Origin: Alkalibacterium sp.
Lineage (GTDB): Bacteria; Bacillota; Bacilli; Lactobacillales; Carnobacteriaceae_A
Length of the DNA: 64,000 nucleotides
NCBI GenBank assembly: GCA_007692455.1
Contig: RECC01000060.1
Location: forward strand, 37,416 to 101,415
Direction of reading: 5' to 3'
A model generated the notes under the pieces. That model made no database searches, was not told the DNA's origin, and was given only the letters and a program-made list of their open reading frames with translations. Shown in pieces: positions 9,195 to 20,636 of the stretch. Each line of letters begins with the position of its first letter. The stretch's first letter is position 1. Made by a program: the position numbers and the translations under genes.

Positions 9195-9860
9195 ATGGGG
9201 ATGCATGCCTATTTTAAAAGTTTAAGTGATTTGGAAAAGATTTACCGGTGTCCGGGAAAGTTCAAGTATGAAGAGCATTCAGTGGCTGAGCACTCATTTA
9301 AAGTCACTAAAATTGCTCAGTTCTTGGGCACAGTCGAAGAATTGAATGGGAATGAAGTAAATTGGAAAGCTTTGTACGAAAAAGCGCTGAACCATGACTA
9401 TTCAGAAATATTTATCGGTGATATTAAAACACCCGTAAAATATGCGGACCCGGATTTAAGAGAACGCTTGGCACATGTGGAGGAAACAATGACCCATCAC
9501 TTTATCGAAGAAGAAATACCTGAACAATTCCGGGCCATTTATTATGACCGACTAAAGGAAGGTAAAGATGGGACGTTGGAAGGGAAAATCTTATCTGTGG
9601 CCGATAAGGTCGATTTGCTCTATGAATCATTCGGGGAGATTCAAAAAGGTAACCCAGAACGTCTCTTTACAGAAATCTACCAGGAATCGCTGGATACGAT
9701 TCTGGAATTCAAGGAACTGGCATCTGTTCAGTACTTTTTAACTGAAATCCTGCCTGACTTATTGAGTGGAGAGTTCACCAATCAGGAAGAACTTGAGAAA
9801 TTATCGGAAAAAATTCTGAAGCGTCATAAGATAGAACAGACATTCGCTTTAGATGGGTAG
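9195..9860 (+). CDS. HD-domain phosphohydrolase, YfbR-like
   Basis: A 221-residue HD-superfamily protein. The metal ligands expected for the fold are visible: EHSVAEHSFKV (about 27-37), the HD pair in LNHDYSEIFIGD (about 66-77) and Asp in SVADKVDLLYESF (about 137-149). This arrangement matches YfbR-type 5'-deoxynucleotidases, which remove phosphate from dNMPs, but the exact substrate cannot be read from sequence. A GGGGGAAG ribosome site precedes ATG 9195. It has its own promoter and terminator, so it is a single-gene unit. Confidence 0.82.
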   Translation: MGMHAYFKSLSDLEKIYRCPGKFKYEEHSVAEHSFKVTKIAQFLGTVEELNGNEVNWKALYEKALNHDYSEIFIGDIKTPVKYADPDLRERLAHVEETMTHHFIEEEIPEQFRAIYYDRLKEGKDGTLEGKILSVADKVDLLYESFGEIQKGNPERLFTEIYQESLDTILEFKELASVQYFLTEILPDLLSGEFTNQEELEKLSEKILKRHKIEQTFALDG

Positions 9861-9882
9861 TTGTGCTATAATTAAACATCGG

Positions 9883-9918
9883 TTAAAAGGAAAGAGTCTG
9901 ACTCTTTCCTTTTAATTT
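9883..9918 (+). terminator. Rho-independent terminator
   Basis: Perfect 15-base stem TTAAAAGGAAAGAGT / ACTCTTTCCTTTTAA with a three-base loop and a short T tail. Confidence 0.9.
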
Positions 9919-10022
9919 ACCCTTGTTAAATGTGTTTAAGTCGAATAAATCAGCTAAAAAACGTACAATAAGAGTGACGAAGAATCATACTCACAAGAAA
10001 CTTTATAAAGGTAGGAATTATA

Positions 10023-12863
10023 ATGGCTAATGATAAGATTGAAGTAAGAGGAGCACGATCGCATAATTTGAAGAATATTAATGTCACTATTCCCAGAGAT
10101 AAACTAGTTGTTATGACAGGCCTTTCCGGATCCGGGAAAAGTTCTCTGGCATTCGACACGCTTTATGCTGAAGGACAGCGACGCTATGTTGAATCTCTTT
10201 CAGCATATGCAAGACAGTTTCTTGGACAAATGGACAAGCCGGATGTGGACAGTATTGAAGGGCTTAGTCCGGCCATCTCTATAGATCAGAAAACAACCAG
10301 CAATAACCCTCGGTCCACAGTGGGAACCGTAACGGAAATTAATGATTACATGCGTCTCATGTATGCGAGAATTGGGAAACCAATTTGTCCAAATGACGGG
10401 ACTGAAATCTCCAGTCAGTCGATTGAACAAATGGTTGACCGTGTCCTTGAATACCCTGAGCGTACTCGTCTGCAGATTTTAGCGCCCATAGTCAAAGAAA
10501 AAAAGGGCCAGCATAAAAAAGTACTGGAAAAAATTAAAAGTGAAGGTTATGTCCGTCTGAGAGTCGACAATGAGATTATGGACATTGGTGACGAAATAGA
10601 ACTGGATAAGAATAAAAAGCATTCCATTGAAGTAATTATTGACCGTATTGTTATTAAAGAAGGAATACGGTCACGCCTGTTTGACTCGCTCGAATCAGCC
10701 CTGTCACTAGCTGAAGGCTATGTACTAATCGATGTTATCGGAGAAGAGGAAGTACTCTTCAGCGAACACTATGCCTGCCCTAAATGCGGCTTTACACTGC
10801 CACCTCTGGAACCGAGACTATTTTCATTCAATGCCCCTTTTGGCGCCTGTTCAGAGTGTGATGGTCTGGGAACCAAACTGGAAGTGGATATAGATTTGGT
10901 CATTCCTGACCGAACCCTGTCTTTAGATGACGGAGCACTCCTTCCATGGCAGCCAATCAGTTCAAATTATTATCCTCAGATGCTGTCCCAAGCGTGTGAA
11001 GCGTTTGATATTGATACGACTGTGCCGTTTAACAAACTGACTAAAAAAAAGCAGGATATTATTTTAAACGGATCGAATGGCAAGAAATTTCACTTTCATT
11101 ATCAAAATGACTTTGGCAGTGTCCGTGATACGATGATCCCTTTTGAAGGTGTACTGAATAATATTTCGAGACGATACCATGAAACCAACAGTGATTTCAC
11201 TCGTAATCAGATGCAGCAGTATATGACTGAACTGGAGTGTCACGTCTGTCACGGGAAACGGCTCAGTAGAGAAGCGCTGTCTGTAAAAGTTGAAGGAATG
11301 GATATCGGAGAAATCAGTTTTCTCTCAGTGGAAAAATCCTATGCATTTATTGACTCACTTCATTTATCTGAAAAAGACCAGACAATTGCTCAGCCTATAA
11401 AAAAAGAAATCAAAGACCGTCTGTCTTTTCTGCAGAATGTCGGCTTGGATTACCTGACTCTCGGTAGAAAGGCAGGAACCTTGTCAGGGGGAGAAGCGCA
11501 GCGAATCAGACTTGCCACCCAGATAGGATCCAACCTGTCAGGAGTCTTGTATATTCTGGACGAACCATCGATTGGTCTGCATCAAAGAGATAACAATCGC
11601 TTAATCGAATCCTTAAAGAAAATGAGAGACCTTGGTAATACTCTCATTGTTGTGGAACATGATGAGGATACAATGAAAGCGGCGGATTACATTATTGACA
11701 TCGGCCCCGGTGCGGGAGAAGAAGGCGGAAACGTAGTCGCGCAGGGAACGCCCAAGGATATAATTGACCATCCATCCTCCATTACAGGAGCATACCTGTC
11801 TGGACGCAAATCCATTCCTGTTCCTGAACAGAGAAGAAATGAAGACAATGGCGAAATAGTTATAAAGGGTGCTCAGGAAAACAATTTAAAAAATGTCGAT
11901 GTTCGCTTTCCGCTGGGACGTTTTATATCAGTAACAGGCGTTTCGGGTTCCGGAAAAAGCTCTCTAGTCAATGAAATTTTGAGAAAAGCGCTGTCCAGAG
12001 AGGTCGGACGTTCAAAAGCCAGGCCGGGTAAGCACACATCCATTACCGGCTATGAGCAGCTCGAAAAAGTAATCGATATTGACCAGAGCCCTATCGGCAG
12101 AACGCCACGAAGTAATCCGGCGACATACACTAGTGTATTTGATGATATACGTGACATATTTGCCAAGACAAACGAGGCTAAAATGCGCGGCTACAAAAAA
12201 GGACGCTTCAGTTTTAATGTAAAAGGCGGACGGTGTGAAGCCTGTAAAGGAGACGGTATCCTAAAAATAGAAATGCACTTCCTTCCGGATGTCTATGTTC
12301 CTTGTGAAGTATGCAAGGGCACACGCTACAATTCAGAAACACTGGAAATTAAATACAAGGGTAAAAATATAGCAGATGTCCTTGCTATGACAATTGAAGA
12401 GGCAGTCGAATTCTTCTCGAATATTCCGAAAATCGAACGCAAATTGCAGACAATTATCGATGTAGGGCTAGGATATGTAACCCTAGGTCAGCCGGCAACG
12501 ACCTTGTCAGGTGGAGAAGCACAGCGTATGAAGCTGGCAAGCGAACTTCATAAGCGTCAGAATGGACATAATTTTTATATTCTTGACGAACCTACGACCG
12601 GCTTGCATGCAGACGATATCGCCCGACTTCTTAAAGTGTTGGATAGACTGGTGGAGGCTGGAAATACTGTGCTAGTTATTGAGCATAATCTGGACGTCAT
12701 TAAAGTGGCTGATTATATCATCGATCTGGGCCCTGAAGGCGGGGCAGGAGGCGGAAAAGTCATTGCTACTGGAACCCCGGAAAAGATTGCCGAGACAGAA
12801 GACAGCTACACCGGCTACTATCTGAAGCCGTTGCTTGATACAAAAAGTAAGGCATCCAGCTAG
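10023..12863 (+). CDS. uvrA: Excinuclease ABC subunit A
   Basis: UvrA is the ATP-dependent damage-recognition subunit of nucleotide excision repair and loads UvrB at lesions. The 946 residues match the family. Two ABC ATPase modules are complete: Walker [12 protein letters not shown] (about 33-43) and [11 protein letters not shown] (about 639-649), and signatures [13 protein letters not shown] and [13 protein letters not shown]. The zinc modules are present: CPKC followed by CSEC in the first half, and CEAC followed by CEVC near 738-765. uvrB usually precedes uvrA in Firmicutes but is not next to it here; an HD-domain gene takes that place. Confidence 0.98.
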   Translation: MANDKIEVRGARSHNLKNINVTIPRDKLVVMTGLSGSGKSSLAFDTLYAEGQRRYVESLSAYARQFLGQMDKPDVDSIEGLSPAISIDQKTTSNNPRSTVGTVTEINDYMRLMYARIGKPICPNDGTEISSQSIEQMVDRVLEYPERTRLQILAPIVKEKKGQHKKVLEKIKSEGYVRLRVDNEIMDIGDEIELDKNKKHSIEVIIDRIVIKEGIRSRLFDSLESALSLAEGYVLIDVIGEEEVLFSEHYACPKCGFTLPPLEPRLFSFNAPFGACSECDGLGTKLEVDIDLVIPDRTLSLDDGALLPWQPISSNYYPQMLSQACEAFDIDTTVPFNKLTKKKQDIILNGSNGKKFHFHYQNDFGSVRDTMIPFEGVLNNISRRYHETNSDFTRNQMQQYMTELECHVCHGKRLSREALSVKVEGMDIGEISFLSVEKSYAFIDSLHLSEKDQTIAQPIKKEIKDRLSFLQNVGLDYLTLGRKAGTLSGGEAQRIRLATQIGSNLSGVLYILDEPSIGLHQRDNNRLIESLKKMRDLGNTLIVVEHDEDTMKAADYIIDIGPGAGEEGGNVVAQGTPKDIIDHPSSITGAYLSGRKSIPVPEQRRNEDNGEIVIKGAQENNLKNVDVRFPLGRFISVTGVSGSGKSSLVNEILRKALSREVGRSKARPGKHTSITGYEQLEKVIDIDQSPIGRTPRSNPATYTSVFDDIRDIFAKTNEAKMRGYKKGRFSFNVKGGRCEACKGDGILKIEMHFLPDVYVPCEVCKGTRYNSETLEIKYKGKNIADVLAMTIEEAVEFFSNIPKIERKLQTIIDVGLGYVTLGQPATTLSGGEAQRMKLASELHKRQNGHNFYILDEPTTGLHADDIARLLKVLDRLVEAGNTVLVIEHNLDVIKVADYIIDLGPEGGAGGGKVIATGTPEKIAETEDSYTGYYLKPLLDTKSKASS

Positions 12864-12997
12864 AAAGGGATCAAAATCAGTCTCAAGGCCTATGACAAAA
12901 TGCCGTTAATCATTCATAATAGTTAATAGATAGTAAGGTGCCGTCGATGAACGCAGGCAATTATAGTGGTGTGTAAACATGACAAGGAGGCTACAAC

Positions 12998-14695
12998 ATG
13001 AATGAAAGAGATCGTATTTTAGAGCTGATGAAAAAAGGTGTCATATCTACGGAAGAAGGACTGGATTTACTGGAGTCAATTGCGAATAAAGAAGACAGAA
13101 AGCAGAACGAAGCAGAGTTCGACTCTTCTTTTGAGCAGGCTGACGAAGAAGAGCAAGCAGAACAGACTGCAGAAAGAAGTGCTGAGCAAAAAGAAGCCGA
13201 AGAAGCACTGGCAGAACTGGTTGCTGAAATTAATCAGTATTCGGTCGAGTTGGATGAAATCGATGAAGAGCTGGAATTGAAAAACAATCAACTGAATAGT
13301 AAGAAGGAAGAATTAAGTCAGGTACAAGCTCGTTCACATCAAGCATTGGAAGCTGAGAAACAAGAGATTGTTGAAAAAATCAAGGCAATTCAAAAAGAAC
13401 TTCAGCTAATTAAGCAGTTAGACGATGTAGACACGACCGATGAAATTGTGATGTTGAGAGAAGAAATAAATACACTGGATAAGCAGTTGCTTAATGTAGA
13501 GAAAAAAGAGCAGGATGTGAATCCGGAAGAAGAAACGGAGCTGCAGGCTGAAGTCGAAAACCTTGAAAGAGACGTGAAGCAGTTATCCGACAAAAAAGTC
13601 GAATTATCCAAACAATTGAATCGTTCGAAGATGAAACAGTGGACTTTGAAAGCAAAGCAGGCGACAACTCAATTTGAACTCCCTGAAGACTGGAAAAAAG
13701 ATGCAGAAGAAGAGTTGACAAAAGCCGGTCAGAGACTGGAAGCTGCTGGAAAAGATTGGTCCAAACGACTTAAAAAGAGTCTAGATGAAGCAGCCGAGAG
13801 TGATGTAACTAAGACAGTTAAGTCCAACCTGGAAAATGCTTTAGGACATTTTGACTGGAAAGATCTAAACCTCAAACTGCCGGTTCTCAGCTCTAAAGAA
13901 TTTAAGCGAGAATGGCGATTTGAAGACTCTACTGCTAGTATTTTGGATTTCAAACTTGCCAGTGGAAAAATCACGCTGAAAGCAGGCAAGGATGACACAG
14001 TTATCATTAAAGCCAGCGGAAAATTATATGGTAAAATGGATGAAGAAACACCTGAAGAATCATTTGATGTGAGAAGCACGGTGGCCATTGATGAAGATAA
14101 ACTGACTTGCCATATTCCTAACAAGCGTATCCATGCCGAACTGGAAGTTACACTCCCTGAACGAACTTATGACTACATTTCTCTGACACTGCTGAATGGC
14201 AAGGTTTCTGTTTCTGACTGCAATGCTAAAGATGTCTTTGTCAAATCAACTAACGGCTCTCTGACTTTTGAGAAACTGAAGGCAACTATGCTTGAAGCGA
14301 AAGGATCGAACGGTACCATTAGTATCGAAGAATCTGAGCTCAAAGATTTACTGGCAGGTTCAGTCAATGGAACAGTAGCATTTAGTGGTAGTGTGGAGAG
14401 TGCTGATGTATCGACTACCAACGGTGATATCAAATTGACATTTAAAGACGATAAAGTCATTCGTATCAATGCAAATACAGTTAACGGAAATGTTAAAATG
14501 GCTTTACCTAAAGAAAAGGCAATGGAAGGTAAAGCGAAAACAACATTTGGTAAAGTGAAGAGTCGTCTCTCTGGAATTGAACCGATCGAATCAACTGAAC
14601 AGTCATCGCAGATTAAGCGTGTCACTGGAGAAAAACCAATTGATTTCTTTGCAGGAACAACGACAGGAAACATTTTGTTAAAAGATGTAGACTAA
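12998..14695 (+). CDS. DUF4097 (YvlB-like) adhesin-fold protein with long coiled coil
   Basis: A 565-residue protein with a short N-terminal helical motif (NERDRILELMKKGVISTEEG), a highly charged coiled coil (about 35-210), and a C-terminal DUF4097 beta-helix of repeated short strands (about 315-560; repeats such as SLTLLNGKVSVSDC and STTNGDIKLTF). No signal peptide or membrane segment is seen, so it is probably cytoplasmic. It is followed by pspC-type and yvlD-type genes, as in the yvlABCD cluster of Bacillus, which responds to envelope stress. The coiled coil is longer than in Bacillus YvlB. An AAGGAGG site precedes ATG 12998. Its molecular role is unknown. Confidence 0.85.
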   Translation: MNERDRILELMKKGVISTEEGLDLLESIANKEDRKQNEAEFDSSFEQADEEEQAEQTAERSAEQKEAEEALAELVAEINQYSVELDEIDEELELKNNQLNSKKEELSQVQARSHQALEAEKQEIVEKIKAIQKELQLIKQLDDVDTTDEIVMLREEINTLDKQLLNVEKKEQDVNPEEETELQAEVENLERDVKQLSDKKVELSKQLNRSKMKQWTLKAKQATTQFELPEDWKKDAEEELTKAGQRLEAAGKDWSKRLKKSLDEAAESDVTKTVKSNLENALGHFDWKDLNLKLPVLSSKEFKREWRFEDSTASILDFKLASGKITLKAGKDDTVIIKASGKLYGKMDEETPEESFDVRSTVAIDEDKLTCHIPNKRIHAELEVTLPERTYDYISLTLLNGKVSVSDCNAKDVFVKSTNGSLTFEKLKATMLEAKGSNGTISIEESELKDLLAGSVNGTVAFSGSVESADVSTTNGDIKLTFKDDKVIRINANTVNGNVKMALPKEKAMEGKAKTTFGKVKSRLSGIEPIESTEQSSQIKRVTGEKPIDFFAGTTTGNILLKDVD

Positions 14696-14722
14696 AAATA
14701 ATGATGAAAAGAGGAGTGCATT

Positions 14723-15025
14723 ATGAAAAAACTAGCAAAATCCAAAGATAATGCAGTAATATTCGGAGTGTTGGGTGGATTGGGCGATTATTTCAATATC
14801 GATCCAGTATTACTGAGAGTTGTAGTGGTTGTGGCTACGTTCATAGGTGTGGGTTCAACTATTCCTATCTATCTACTCCTGGCATTAGTCATGCCTGATG
14901 GAGATGACAAGTCGTCTGATTCTTCTGCCCGATCAAAAAAATCTTCTCCTTTCGGAAGTGTTTCAGAAAAACCGAAAAGAAAAGAAGCTGAAAAAATAGA
15001 AGAGGAAGACTGGAGTGATTTTTAA
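14723..15025 (+). CDS. PspC-domain membrane protein, YvlC-like
   Basis: A 100-residue protein with the PspC domain: a basic start (KKLAKSKDNAVIFGVLGGLG), the conserved YFNIDPVLLRV motif, and one hydrophobic segment (about 35-60, ending LALVMPDGD), followed by a charged cytoplasmic tail. PspC proteins are linked to phage-shock or envelope-stress responses. It lies 27 bases after the DUF4097 gene and three bases before the yvlD-like gene, so the three are probably one transcript. Confidence 0.88.
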   Translation: MKKLAKSKDNAVIFGVLGGLGDYFNIDPVLLRVVVVVATFIGVGSTIPIYLLLALVMPDGDDKSSDSSARSKKSSPFGSVSEKPKRKEAEKIEEEDWSDF

Positions 15026-15028
15026 AAA

Positions 15029-15361
15029 ATGAAATGGTGGCAGAGAATTTTAGCCAATACAATAATTTTTCTGGCATTAGCCGGTTTTTTAGAGGGGTTT
15101 ACTATCACTACATGGTCAACTGCCCTAATTGCTGCTGTTGTATTCGGGGTGCTGAATATCATAGTTAAGCCTATCTTAGTCATCTTATCCTTGCCGATAA
15201 CGCTTATGACATTAGGCCTATTCTATTTTATCATTAATGGACTGATGCTATGGTTGACTGCGGTCCTTGTGAGCGGTTTTGGATTCAGTTCCTTTGGTCT
15301 AGCCTTGTTAGTGGCATTGATTGTGTCCGCATTAAATGCGTTCTTCAATAGTAATCCCTAA
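15029..15361 (+). CDS. Phage holin family 4 superfamily membrane protein, YvlD-like
   Basis: A 110-residue polytopic protein with about four hydrophobic helices (VFGVLNIIVKPILVILSLPI, then LGLFYFIINGLMLWLTAVLV). This is the YvlD/PF04020 family. Family members are not phage lysis proteins; they occur beside DUF4097 and PspC genes in envelope-stress clusters. It lies three bases after the PspC gene and ends at a clear terminator, closing the operon. Confidence 0.88.
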   Translation: MKWWQRILANTIIFLALAGFLEGFTITTWSTALIAAVVFGVLNIIVKPILVILSLPITLMTLGLFYFIINGLMLWLTAVLVSGFGFSSFGLALLVALIVSALNAFFNSNP

Positions 15362-15371
15362 GGAATGAATG

Positions 15372-15403
15372 AAAGGTGTACGCAGAGGCGTGCACCTTTT
15401 TTT
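15372..15403 (+). terminator. Rho-independent terminator
   Basis: Stem AAAGGTGTACGC / GCGTGCACCTTT (one T-G pair), four-base loop AGAG and a T tail, after the yvlBCD-like operon. Confidence 0.92.
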
Positions 15404-15501
15404 GTGTGCTGAGTGCCCATCGTAAAGTTCTCAGTATCTATTCATTCATACTAGCTATCCTGCCATCTAGTCCGTTTAAAAAGATTGAGGTTGTGTGTGT
15501 C

Positions 15502-15529
15502 TTGTATACTGCTGCGTTTCGTCTATAAT
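15502..15529 (+). promoter_or_regulatory. Promoter of the hprK operon
   Basis: TTGTAT (15502-15507) and a perfect TATAAT (15524-15529) with a 16-base spacer, about 60 bases before hprK. Confidence 0.75.
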
Positions 15530-15589
15530 GGAAGAGATAAATATGATATGATTAAAACGAGTTTGAATAAAAATTAAAGGAGTTTTCTA

Positions 15590-16528
15590 ATGACTGCTGC
15601 AGTAAAAATAGAAGAGTTAGTAAATGCAATGGACGATATAACTGTAGTCCTTGGAGAAGAAAATCTTGACAGAGAAATCAAGATAAGTGATTTATCCCGT
15701 CCCGCACTAGAGTTGACAGGGTATTTCAGTTTCTATCCGCAAGATCGTATTCAACTGCTAGGTAAAACCGAATTATCCTTTGCCGATAAAATGACCAGTG
15801 ACGAGCGTTATATTGTCATGAAACGGATGTGTCAGGCAGATACACCAGCCTTTCTGGTATCTCGCAGTCAGGAACCCCCAAAAGAACTTCTGAAAGCTGC
15901 TGAAGAGAAAGGAATACCTGTCTTAGTTTCGCAGCGTTCAACTACCCGTCTGTCTTCCAATGTCACAAACTTTCTGGAAGAACGTCTGGCTGAACGAATG
16001 TCTCAGCATGGTGTTCTTGTCGATATCTACGGTATGGGTGTGTTGATTATCGGAGATTCAGGCATAGGAAAATCAGAAACAGCTCTGGAGCTTATTCAGC
16101 GTGGACACCGTCTAGTCGCTGACGATCGAGTGGAGCTGTATATGATGGATGAAAGAAGAATTATTGGGGAACCACCAGAAATCCTTCGCCACCTCATAGA
16201 AATTAGAGGACTAGGAGTTATTGATGTCGTTAATTTATTTGGTGTCGGATCTATCCGTGCCAAAAAGACAGTGGATTTAGTTATAAATCTTGAACACTGG
16301 GATAAAAACCGCCAGTACGATCGTCTCGGTTACAACCTTGATAAAATGCGTTTCTTTAATGTGGAGATTCCTAAACTGTCCATCCCTGTTAAAGTAGGTC
16401 GTAATTTGTCTATTATTATAGAAATTGCAACTATGAACATTCGCGCGAAAGACATGGGATATGATGCCACTCAAACCTTTGAGAATAATCTGAGCAAACT
16501 CATCAATGAAAATTCCCAAAATAACTAA
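15590..16528 (+). CDS. hprK: HPr kinase/phosphorylase
   Basis: HprK phosphorylates Ser46 of the phosphotransferase protein HPr, or removes that phosphate, and so sets carbon catabolite repression with CcpA. The 312-residue protein has the family length. His140, the Walker A GDSGIGKS (155-162) with the following acidic residues of LVADDRVEL, and the signature EIRGLGVIDV (204-213) are all present. An AAAGGAG site precedes ATG 15590. It heads hprK-lgt-gpsA-galU, an order usual in lactic acid bacteria. Confidence 0.98.
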   Translation: MTAAVKIEELVNAMDDITVVLGEENLDREIKISDLSRPALELTGYFSFYPQDRIQLLGKTELSFADKMTSDERYIVMKRMCQADTPAFLVSRSQEPPKELLKAAEEKGIPVLVSQRSTTRLSSNVTNFLEERLAERMSQHGVLVDIYGMGVLIIGDSGIGKSETALELIQRGHRLVADDRVELYMMDERRIIGEPPEILRHLIEIRGLGVIDVVNLFGVGSIRAKKTVDLVINLEHWDKNRQYDRLGYNLDKMRFFNVEIPKLSIPVKVGRNLSIIIEIATMNIRAKDMGYDATQTFENNLSKLINENSQNN

Positions 16529-16542
16529 TTGGAGGAACAGTA

Positions 16543-17415
16543 ATGAACGCAGCACTAGGAAGTATAGACCCGATAGCATTTAGACTAGGCCCTATTGAAG
16601 TGGCTTGGTACGGATTGATTATAGTCGTTGGAATGTTTGTCGCGGTATGGTTAAGTATGAAAGAAGCAAATAAACGTGGTATTGGTGAAGACTTTATTAT
16701 TGATCTGGCATTCTGGATTATACCGGCTGGAATTATTGGAGCACGGCTGTATTATGTGCTGTTTGAATTGCCGACCTATCTGGCTGATCCTCTCCGGATA
16801 TTTTATTTCTGGGAAGGCGGCTTGGCTATCTATGGCGGTCTGATACTCGGATTTATCACATTGTATATGTACAGTGAAAAAAGGAATGTGCCTGTCTGGC
16901 TGCTGGTGGATGTTCTTGCTCCTCACGTCATGATTGCTCAGGCAATTGGAAGATGGGGGAACTTCATCAATCAGGAAGCACATGGAACAGAAGTAACACG
17001 TGAGTTCCTTGAAGGCCTCCGCTTACCTGAATTTATTATAGAACAGATGAATATTGGTGGGGCATACTATCATCCCACTTTCCTTTACGAATCAGTCTGG
17101 AATGTTATTGGATTTACCATATTGATGATTGTAAGGGCACAGACCAGGTTATTGAGAAGGGGAGAAGCTTTCTTAGGCTATCTTGGCTGGTACGGTTTAG
17201 GTCGCTTCTTCATTGAAGGTCTGCGCACCGACAGTCTGTATATGGGTGGTTTCAGAGTTTCTCAGGTGTTGTCACTTCTTTTATTCGTAGGCAGTATCGG
17301 GTTAATAGTTTACAGACGATTCTACGAGTATCCTAAGCCGCCTTATTATACTGAAGGAACTAAACCTGAAATAGAATTTGAAGAAAAAAAGAAAAAGTAC
17401 GAAGCGAATAAATAA
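16543..17415 (+). CDS. lgt: Prolipoprotein diacylglyceryl transferase
   Basis: Lgt attaches diacylglycerol to the lipobox cysteine of prelipoproteins at the membrane. The 290-residue protein is polytopic and has the Lgt signature GRWGNFINQEAHG (about 140-152) together with GGLAIYGG in the preceding region. The last 30 residues are charged and Lys-rich. It lies 14 bases after hprK with a GGAGGAAC ribosome site. Confidence 0.97.
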   Translation: MNAALGSIDPIAFRLGPIEVAWYGLIIVVGMFVAVWLSMKEANKRGIGEDFIIDLAFWIIPAGIIGARLYYVLFELPTYLADPLRIFYFWEGGLAIYGGLILGFITLYMYSEKRNVPVWLLVDVLAPHVMIAQAIGRWGNFINQEAHGTEVTREFLEGLRLPEFIIEQMNIGGAYYHPTFLYESVWNVIGFTILMIVRAQTRLLRRGEAFLGYLGWYGLGRFFIEGLRTDSLYMGGFRVSQVLSLLLFVGSIGLIVYRRFYEYPKPPYYTEGTKPEIEFEEKKKKYEANK

Positions 17416-17439
17416 TGCTGAGTTAAAGGAGAGGGAACA

Positions 17440-18441
17440 GTGAATAAAAAAATAGCTGTATTGGGTGCGGGTTCGTGGGGAAGTGCCTTAGCAAATGTAC
17501 TTTTTGAGAATGGTCATCAAGTTACACTCTGGACAAGGGATGAAAAACAGCGAGATGAAATTAATACCGAACATACCAATAAACACTATTTACCTGATTT
17601 TACTTTTCCTGATAATATCATTGCCACAAATCAGCTGGAAGAGGCTCTGAAAGAAGCAGAAGCGGTTGTTTTTGTCATACCGACTAAAGCTATTCGAGAT
17701 GTTTCCAGGCAAGTTAGTTCTGTTCTGGGCCATCCCATTACAGTTATACACGCATCCAAAGGTCTGGAAGAGAACAGTTACAAGCGAATTTCCACTATTT
17801 TATCAGAAGAATTACCTTCTGAGTATGTAAAAGGCATTGTAGCTTTGTCCGGGCCGAGTCATGCGGAAGAAGTGATTAAGAGAGATTTAACAACCATAAC
17901 AGCAGCTTCAGAAAATGAAGAGGCTGCTATACTAACTCAGGAACTGTTTATTAATGATTATTTCAGAGTCTACACTAATTCTGATATTACTGGTGTGGAA
18001 ATCGGAGCCGCATTAAAAAATATTATTGCTCTGGGTGCCGGTGTGATTGCCGGTTTGGGTTATGGAGATAATGCTAAAGCAGGTTTAGTCACAAGAGGCC
18101 TGGCTGAAATTAGCCGGCTGGGTGTTGAACTAGGTGCAGATCCATTGACGTTTATGGGACTCAGTGGCGTAGGGGATTTAATCGTCACGTGTACAAGTTC
18201 GCATTCGAGAAACTGGAGAGCAGGCTATCAGCTTGGCAAAGGTAAAGACGTTGAGACTGTCCTCGATGAAATGGGAATGGTTGTCGAAGGAATTTCAACA
18301 ACTAAAGCAACTCATGAACTGGCCAGACTGAACAACATTGACATGCCTATTACGGAAGCAATCTATAGTGTGGTTTACAACCAATTAGATGTTAAAGATG
18401 TTATACTGAATTTAATGCAGCGTGAGGGAAAGTCGGAATAG
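17440..18441 (+). CDS. gpsA: Glycerol-3-phosphate dehydrogenase [NAD(P)+]
   Basis: GpsA reduces dihydroxyacetone phosphate to sn-glycerol-3-phosphate, the backbone for phospholipids. The 333-residue protein starts with GTG (AAAGGAGAGG upstream), has the Rossmann motif GAGSWGSALA (9-18), and retains the catalytic-domain motif ALKNIIALGAGVIAGLGYGDN with its active-site Lys (about 190-210). It follows lgt in the same operon; both serve membrane lipid chemistry. Confidence 0.98.
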   Translation: MNKKIAVLGAGSWGSALANVLFENGHQVTLWTRDEKQRDEINTEHTNKHYLPDFTFPDNIIATNQLEEALKEAEAVVFVIPTKAIRDVSRQVSSVLGHPITVIHASKGLEENSYKRISTILSEELPSEYVKGIVALSGPSHAEEVIKRDLTTITAASENEEAAILTQELFINDYFRVYTNSDITGVEIGAALKNIIALGAGVIAGLGYGDNAKAGLVTRGLAEISRLGVELGADPLTFMGLSGVGDLIVTCTSSHSRNWRAGYQLGKGKDVETVLDEMGMVVEGISTTKATHELARLNNIDMPITEAIYSVVYNQLDVKDVILNLMQREGKSE

Positions 18442-18487
18442 CGTCTTTCGCCTGACTGCTTATAAATAATTTGAGGAGTTGAGAGTG

Positions 18488-19426
18488 GTGCAGAAAGTAA
18501 GAAAGGCCATTATACCTGCAGCGGGTTATGGAACACGGTTCCTGCCGGCTACCAAAGCTATGCCTAAAGAAATGATACCTATAGTAGATAAACCGACTAT
18601 TCAGTTTATAGTAGAAGAAGCAATTGCTTCTGGGATTGAAGATATTTTAATTATTACTGGGAAACTGAAACGACCGATTGAAGATCATTTTGATTCAAAT
18701 CCTGAACTGGAAGAGAATCTTCGGGCAAAAGGTAAGCACGAACTACTGGAACTCGTTGAAGAAACGACCGGATTGAATCTTTATTTTGCCAGACAGGCTT
18801 ATCCTCTGGGATTGGGCCATGCTGTACTTCAGGCTAAAGCCTTTGTAGGGAATGAACCTTTTGTCATTATGCTAGGTGATGATGTCATGGTAGATGAAGA
18901 ACCCCTGACAAAACAGCTGATTGACAGCTACGAGAAAACACATGCGTCAAACATTGCCGTGATGAAGGTACCTCACGAAGAGACATCCAGTTACGGTATT
19001 ATAGACCCCGAAGCAGAAGCTGGTGAAGGGCTGTATAATGTCCGTAAGTTTGTAGAAAAGCCTGATCCTGAAGATGCACCGAGCGATTTGGCTATTATAG
19101 GACGGTACCTGCTGACACCTGAGATTTTTGATATTCTAGAGCACGTTGAGCCTGGAAAAGGCGGAGAAATTCAGCTGACCGATGCGATTGACATACTTAA
19201 TAAAACGCAGCGGGTCTTTGCTAAGGAATTTAAAGGTGAGCGTTATGATGTGGGAGATAAATTCGGCTTTCTAAAAACCACTATACAATACGGGCTGAAG
19301 CATCCACAGGTCAAGGACGATCTGAGAGCGTATATTCTCGAATTGTCGAAAGAACTTGAAAATGGTAACGTGGAGAATAAAATGCATCCGGAAGAACATG
19401 TCCTTGAAGATGCTAAAGAAAAATAA
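18488..19426 (+). CDS. galU: UTP-glucose-1-phosphate uridylyltransferase
   Basis: GalU makes UDP-glucose from UTP and glucose-1-phosphate, used for cell-wall glycopolymers and glycolipids. The nucleotide-binding start [20 protein letters not shown] is present. I place the start at GTG 18488, giving MQKVRKAII as in Bacillus GtaB; GAGGAG (18473-18478) lies nine bases upstream. GTG 18485 is possible, and TTG 18479 abuts the ribosome site. The 312-residue product has a slightly long acidic C-terminus. The phosphoglucomutase gene further on supplies its substrate. Confidence 0.95.
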   Translation: MQKVRKAIIPAAGYGTRFLPATKAMPKEMIPIVDKPTIQFIVEEAIASGIEDILIITGKLKRPIEDHFDSNPELEENLRAKGKHELLELVEETTGLNLYFARQAYPLGLGHAVLQAKAFVGNEPFVIMLGDDVMVDEEPLTKQLIDSYEKTHASNIAVMKVPHEETSSYGIIDPEAEAGEGLYNVRKFVEKPDPEDAPSDLAIIGRYLLTPEIFDILEHVEPGKGGEIQLTDAIDILNKTQRVFAKEFKGERYDVGDKFGFLKTTIQYGLKHPQVKDDLRAYILELSKELENGNVENKMHPEEHVLEDAKEK

Positions 19427-19444
19427 ACTGTCATAAAATGATTC

Positions 19445-19497
19445 AGCTTCTTTTATAATAAACAGTAAATACCTGTTTGTTGTGAAAGAAGCTTTTG
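19445..19497 (+). terminator. Terminator after galU
   Basis: Outer stem AGCTTCTTT / AAAGAAGCT enclosing an inner hairpin AAACAG...CTGTTT, with a short T run. It ends the hprK operon. Confidence 0.65.
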
Positions 19498-19500
19498 CTC

Positions 19501-19528
19501 TTGACATATTATCTCAGTTTAGTATACT
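19501..19528 (+). promoter_or_regulatory. Promoter of trxB
   Basis: Perfect TTGACA (19501-19506) and TATACT (19523-19528), 16-base spacer. Confidence 0.8.
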
Positions 19529-19593
19529 GATAAAGGATTAAACAAAACTTACAAAAAGTAAGCATGTGAAACGAGTAATCAATCAGTATATAA

Positions 19594-20568
<975 letters not shown>

Positions 20569-20590
20569 CCTGCAGTCCAACAAAAAAATG

Positions 20591-20636
20591 CTGCACGGGA
20601 ATTATACATTAAGTATAAAGCCTGTGCAGTCTTTTT
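20591..20636 (+). terminator. Rho-independent terminator after trxB
   Basis: Stem CTGCACGGG / CCTGTGCAG (one mismatch) continued by TTATAC...GTATAA, then T5. Confidence 0.85.

Noticed and set aside
14173-14673. 166-codon minus-strand ORF inside the DUF4097 gene
   Set aside because: A frame shadow of a repetitive, low-complexity coding region; Ser/Val-rich composition mirrors the opposite strand.
15029-15361. Prophage holin
   Set aside because: The phage-holin-4 superfamily name is historical; the gene sits in a yvlBCD-like operon with no phage genes.
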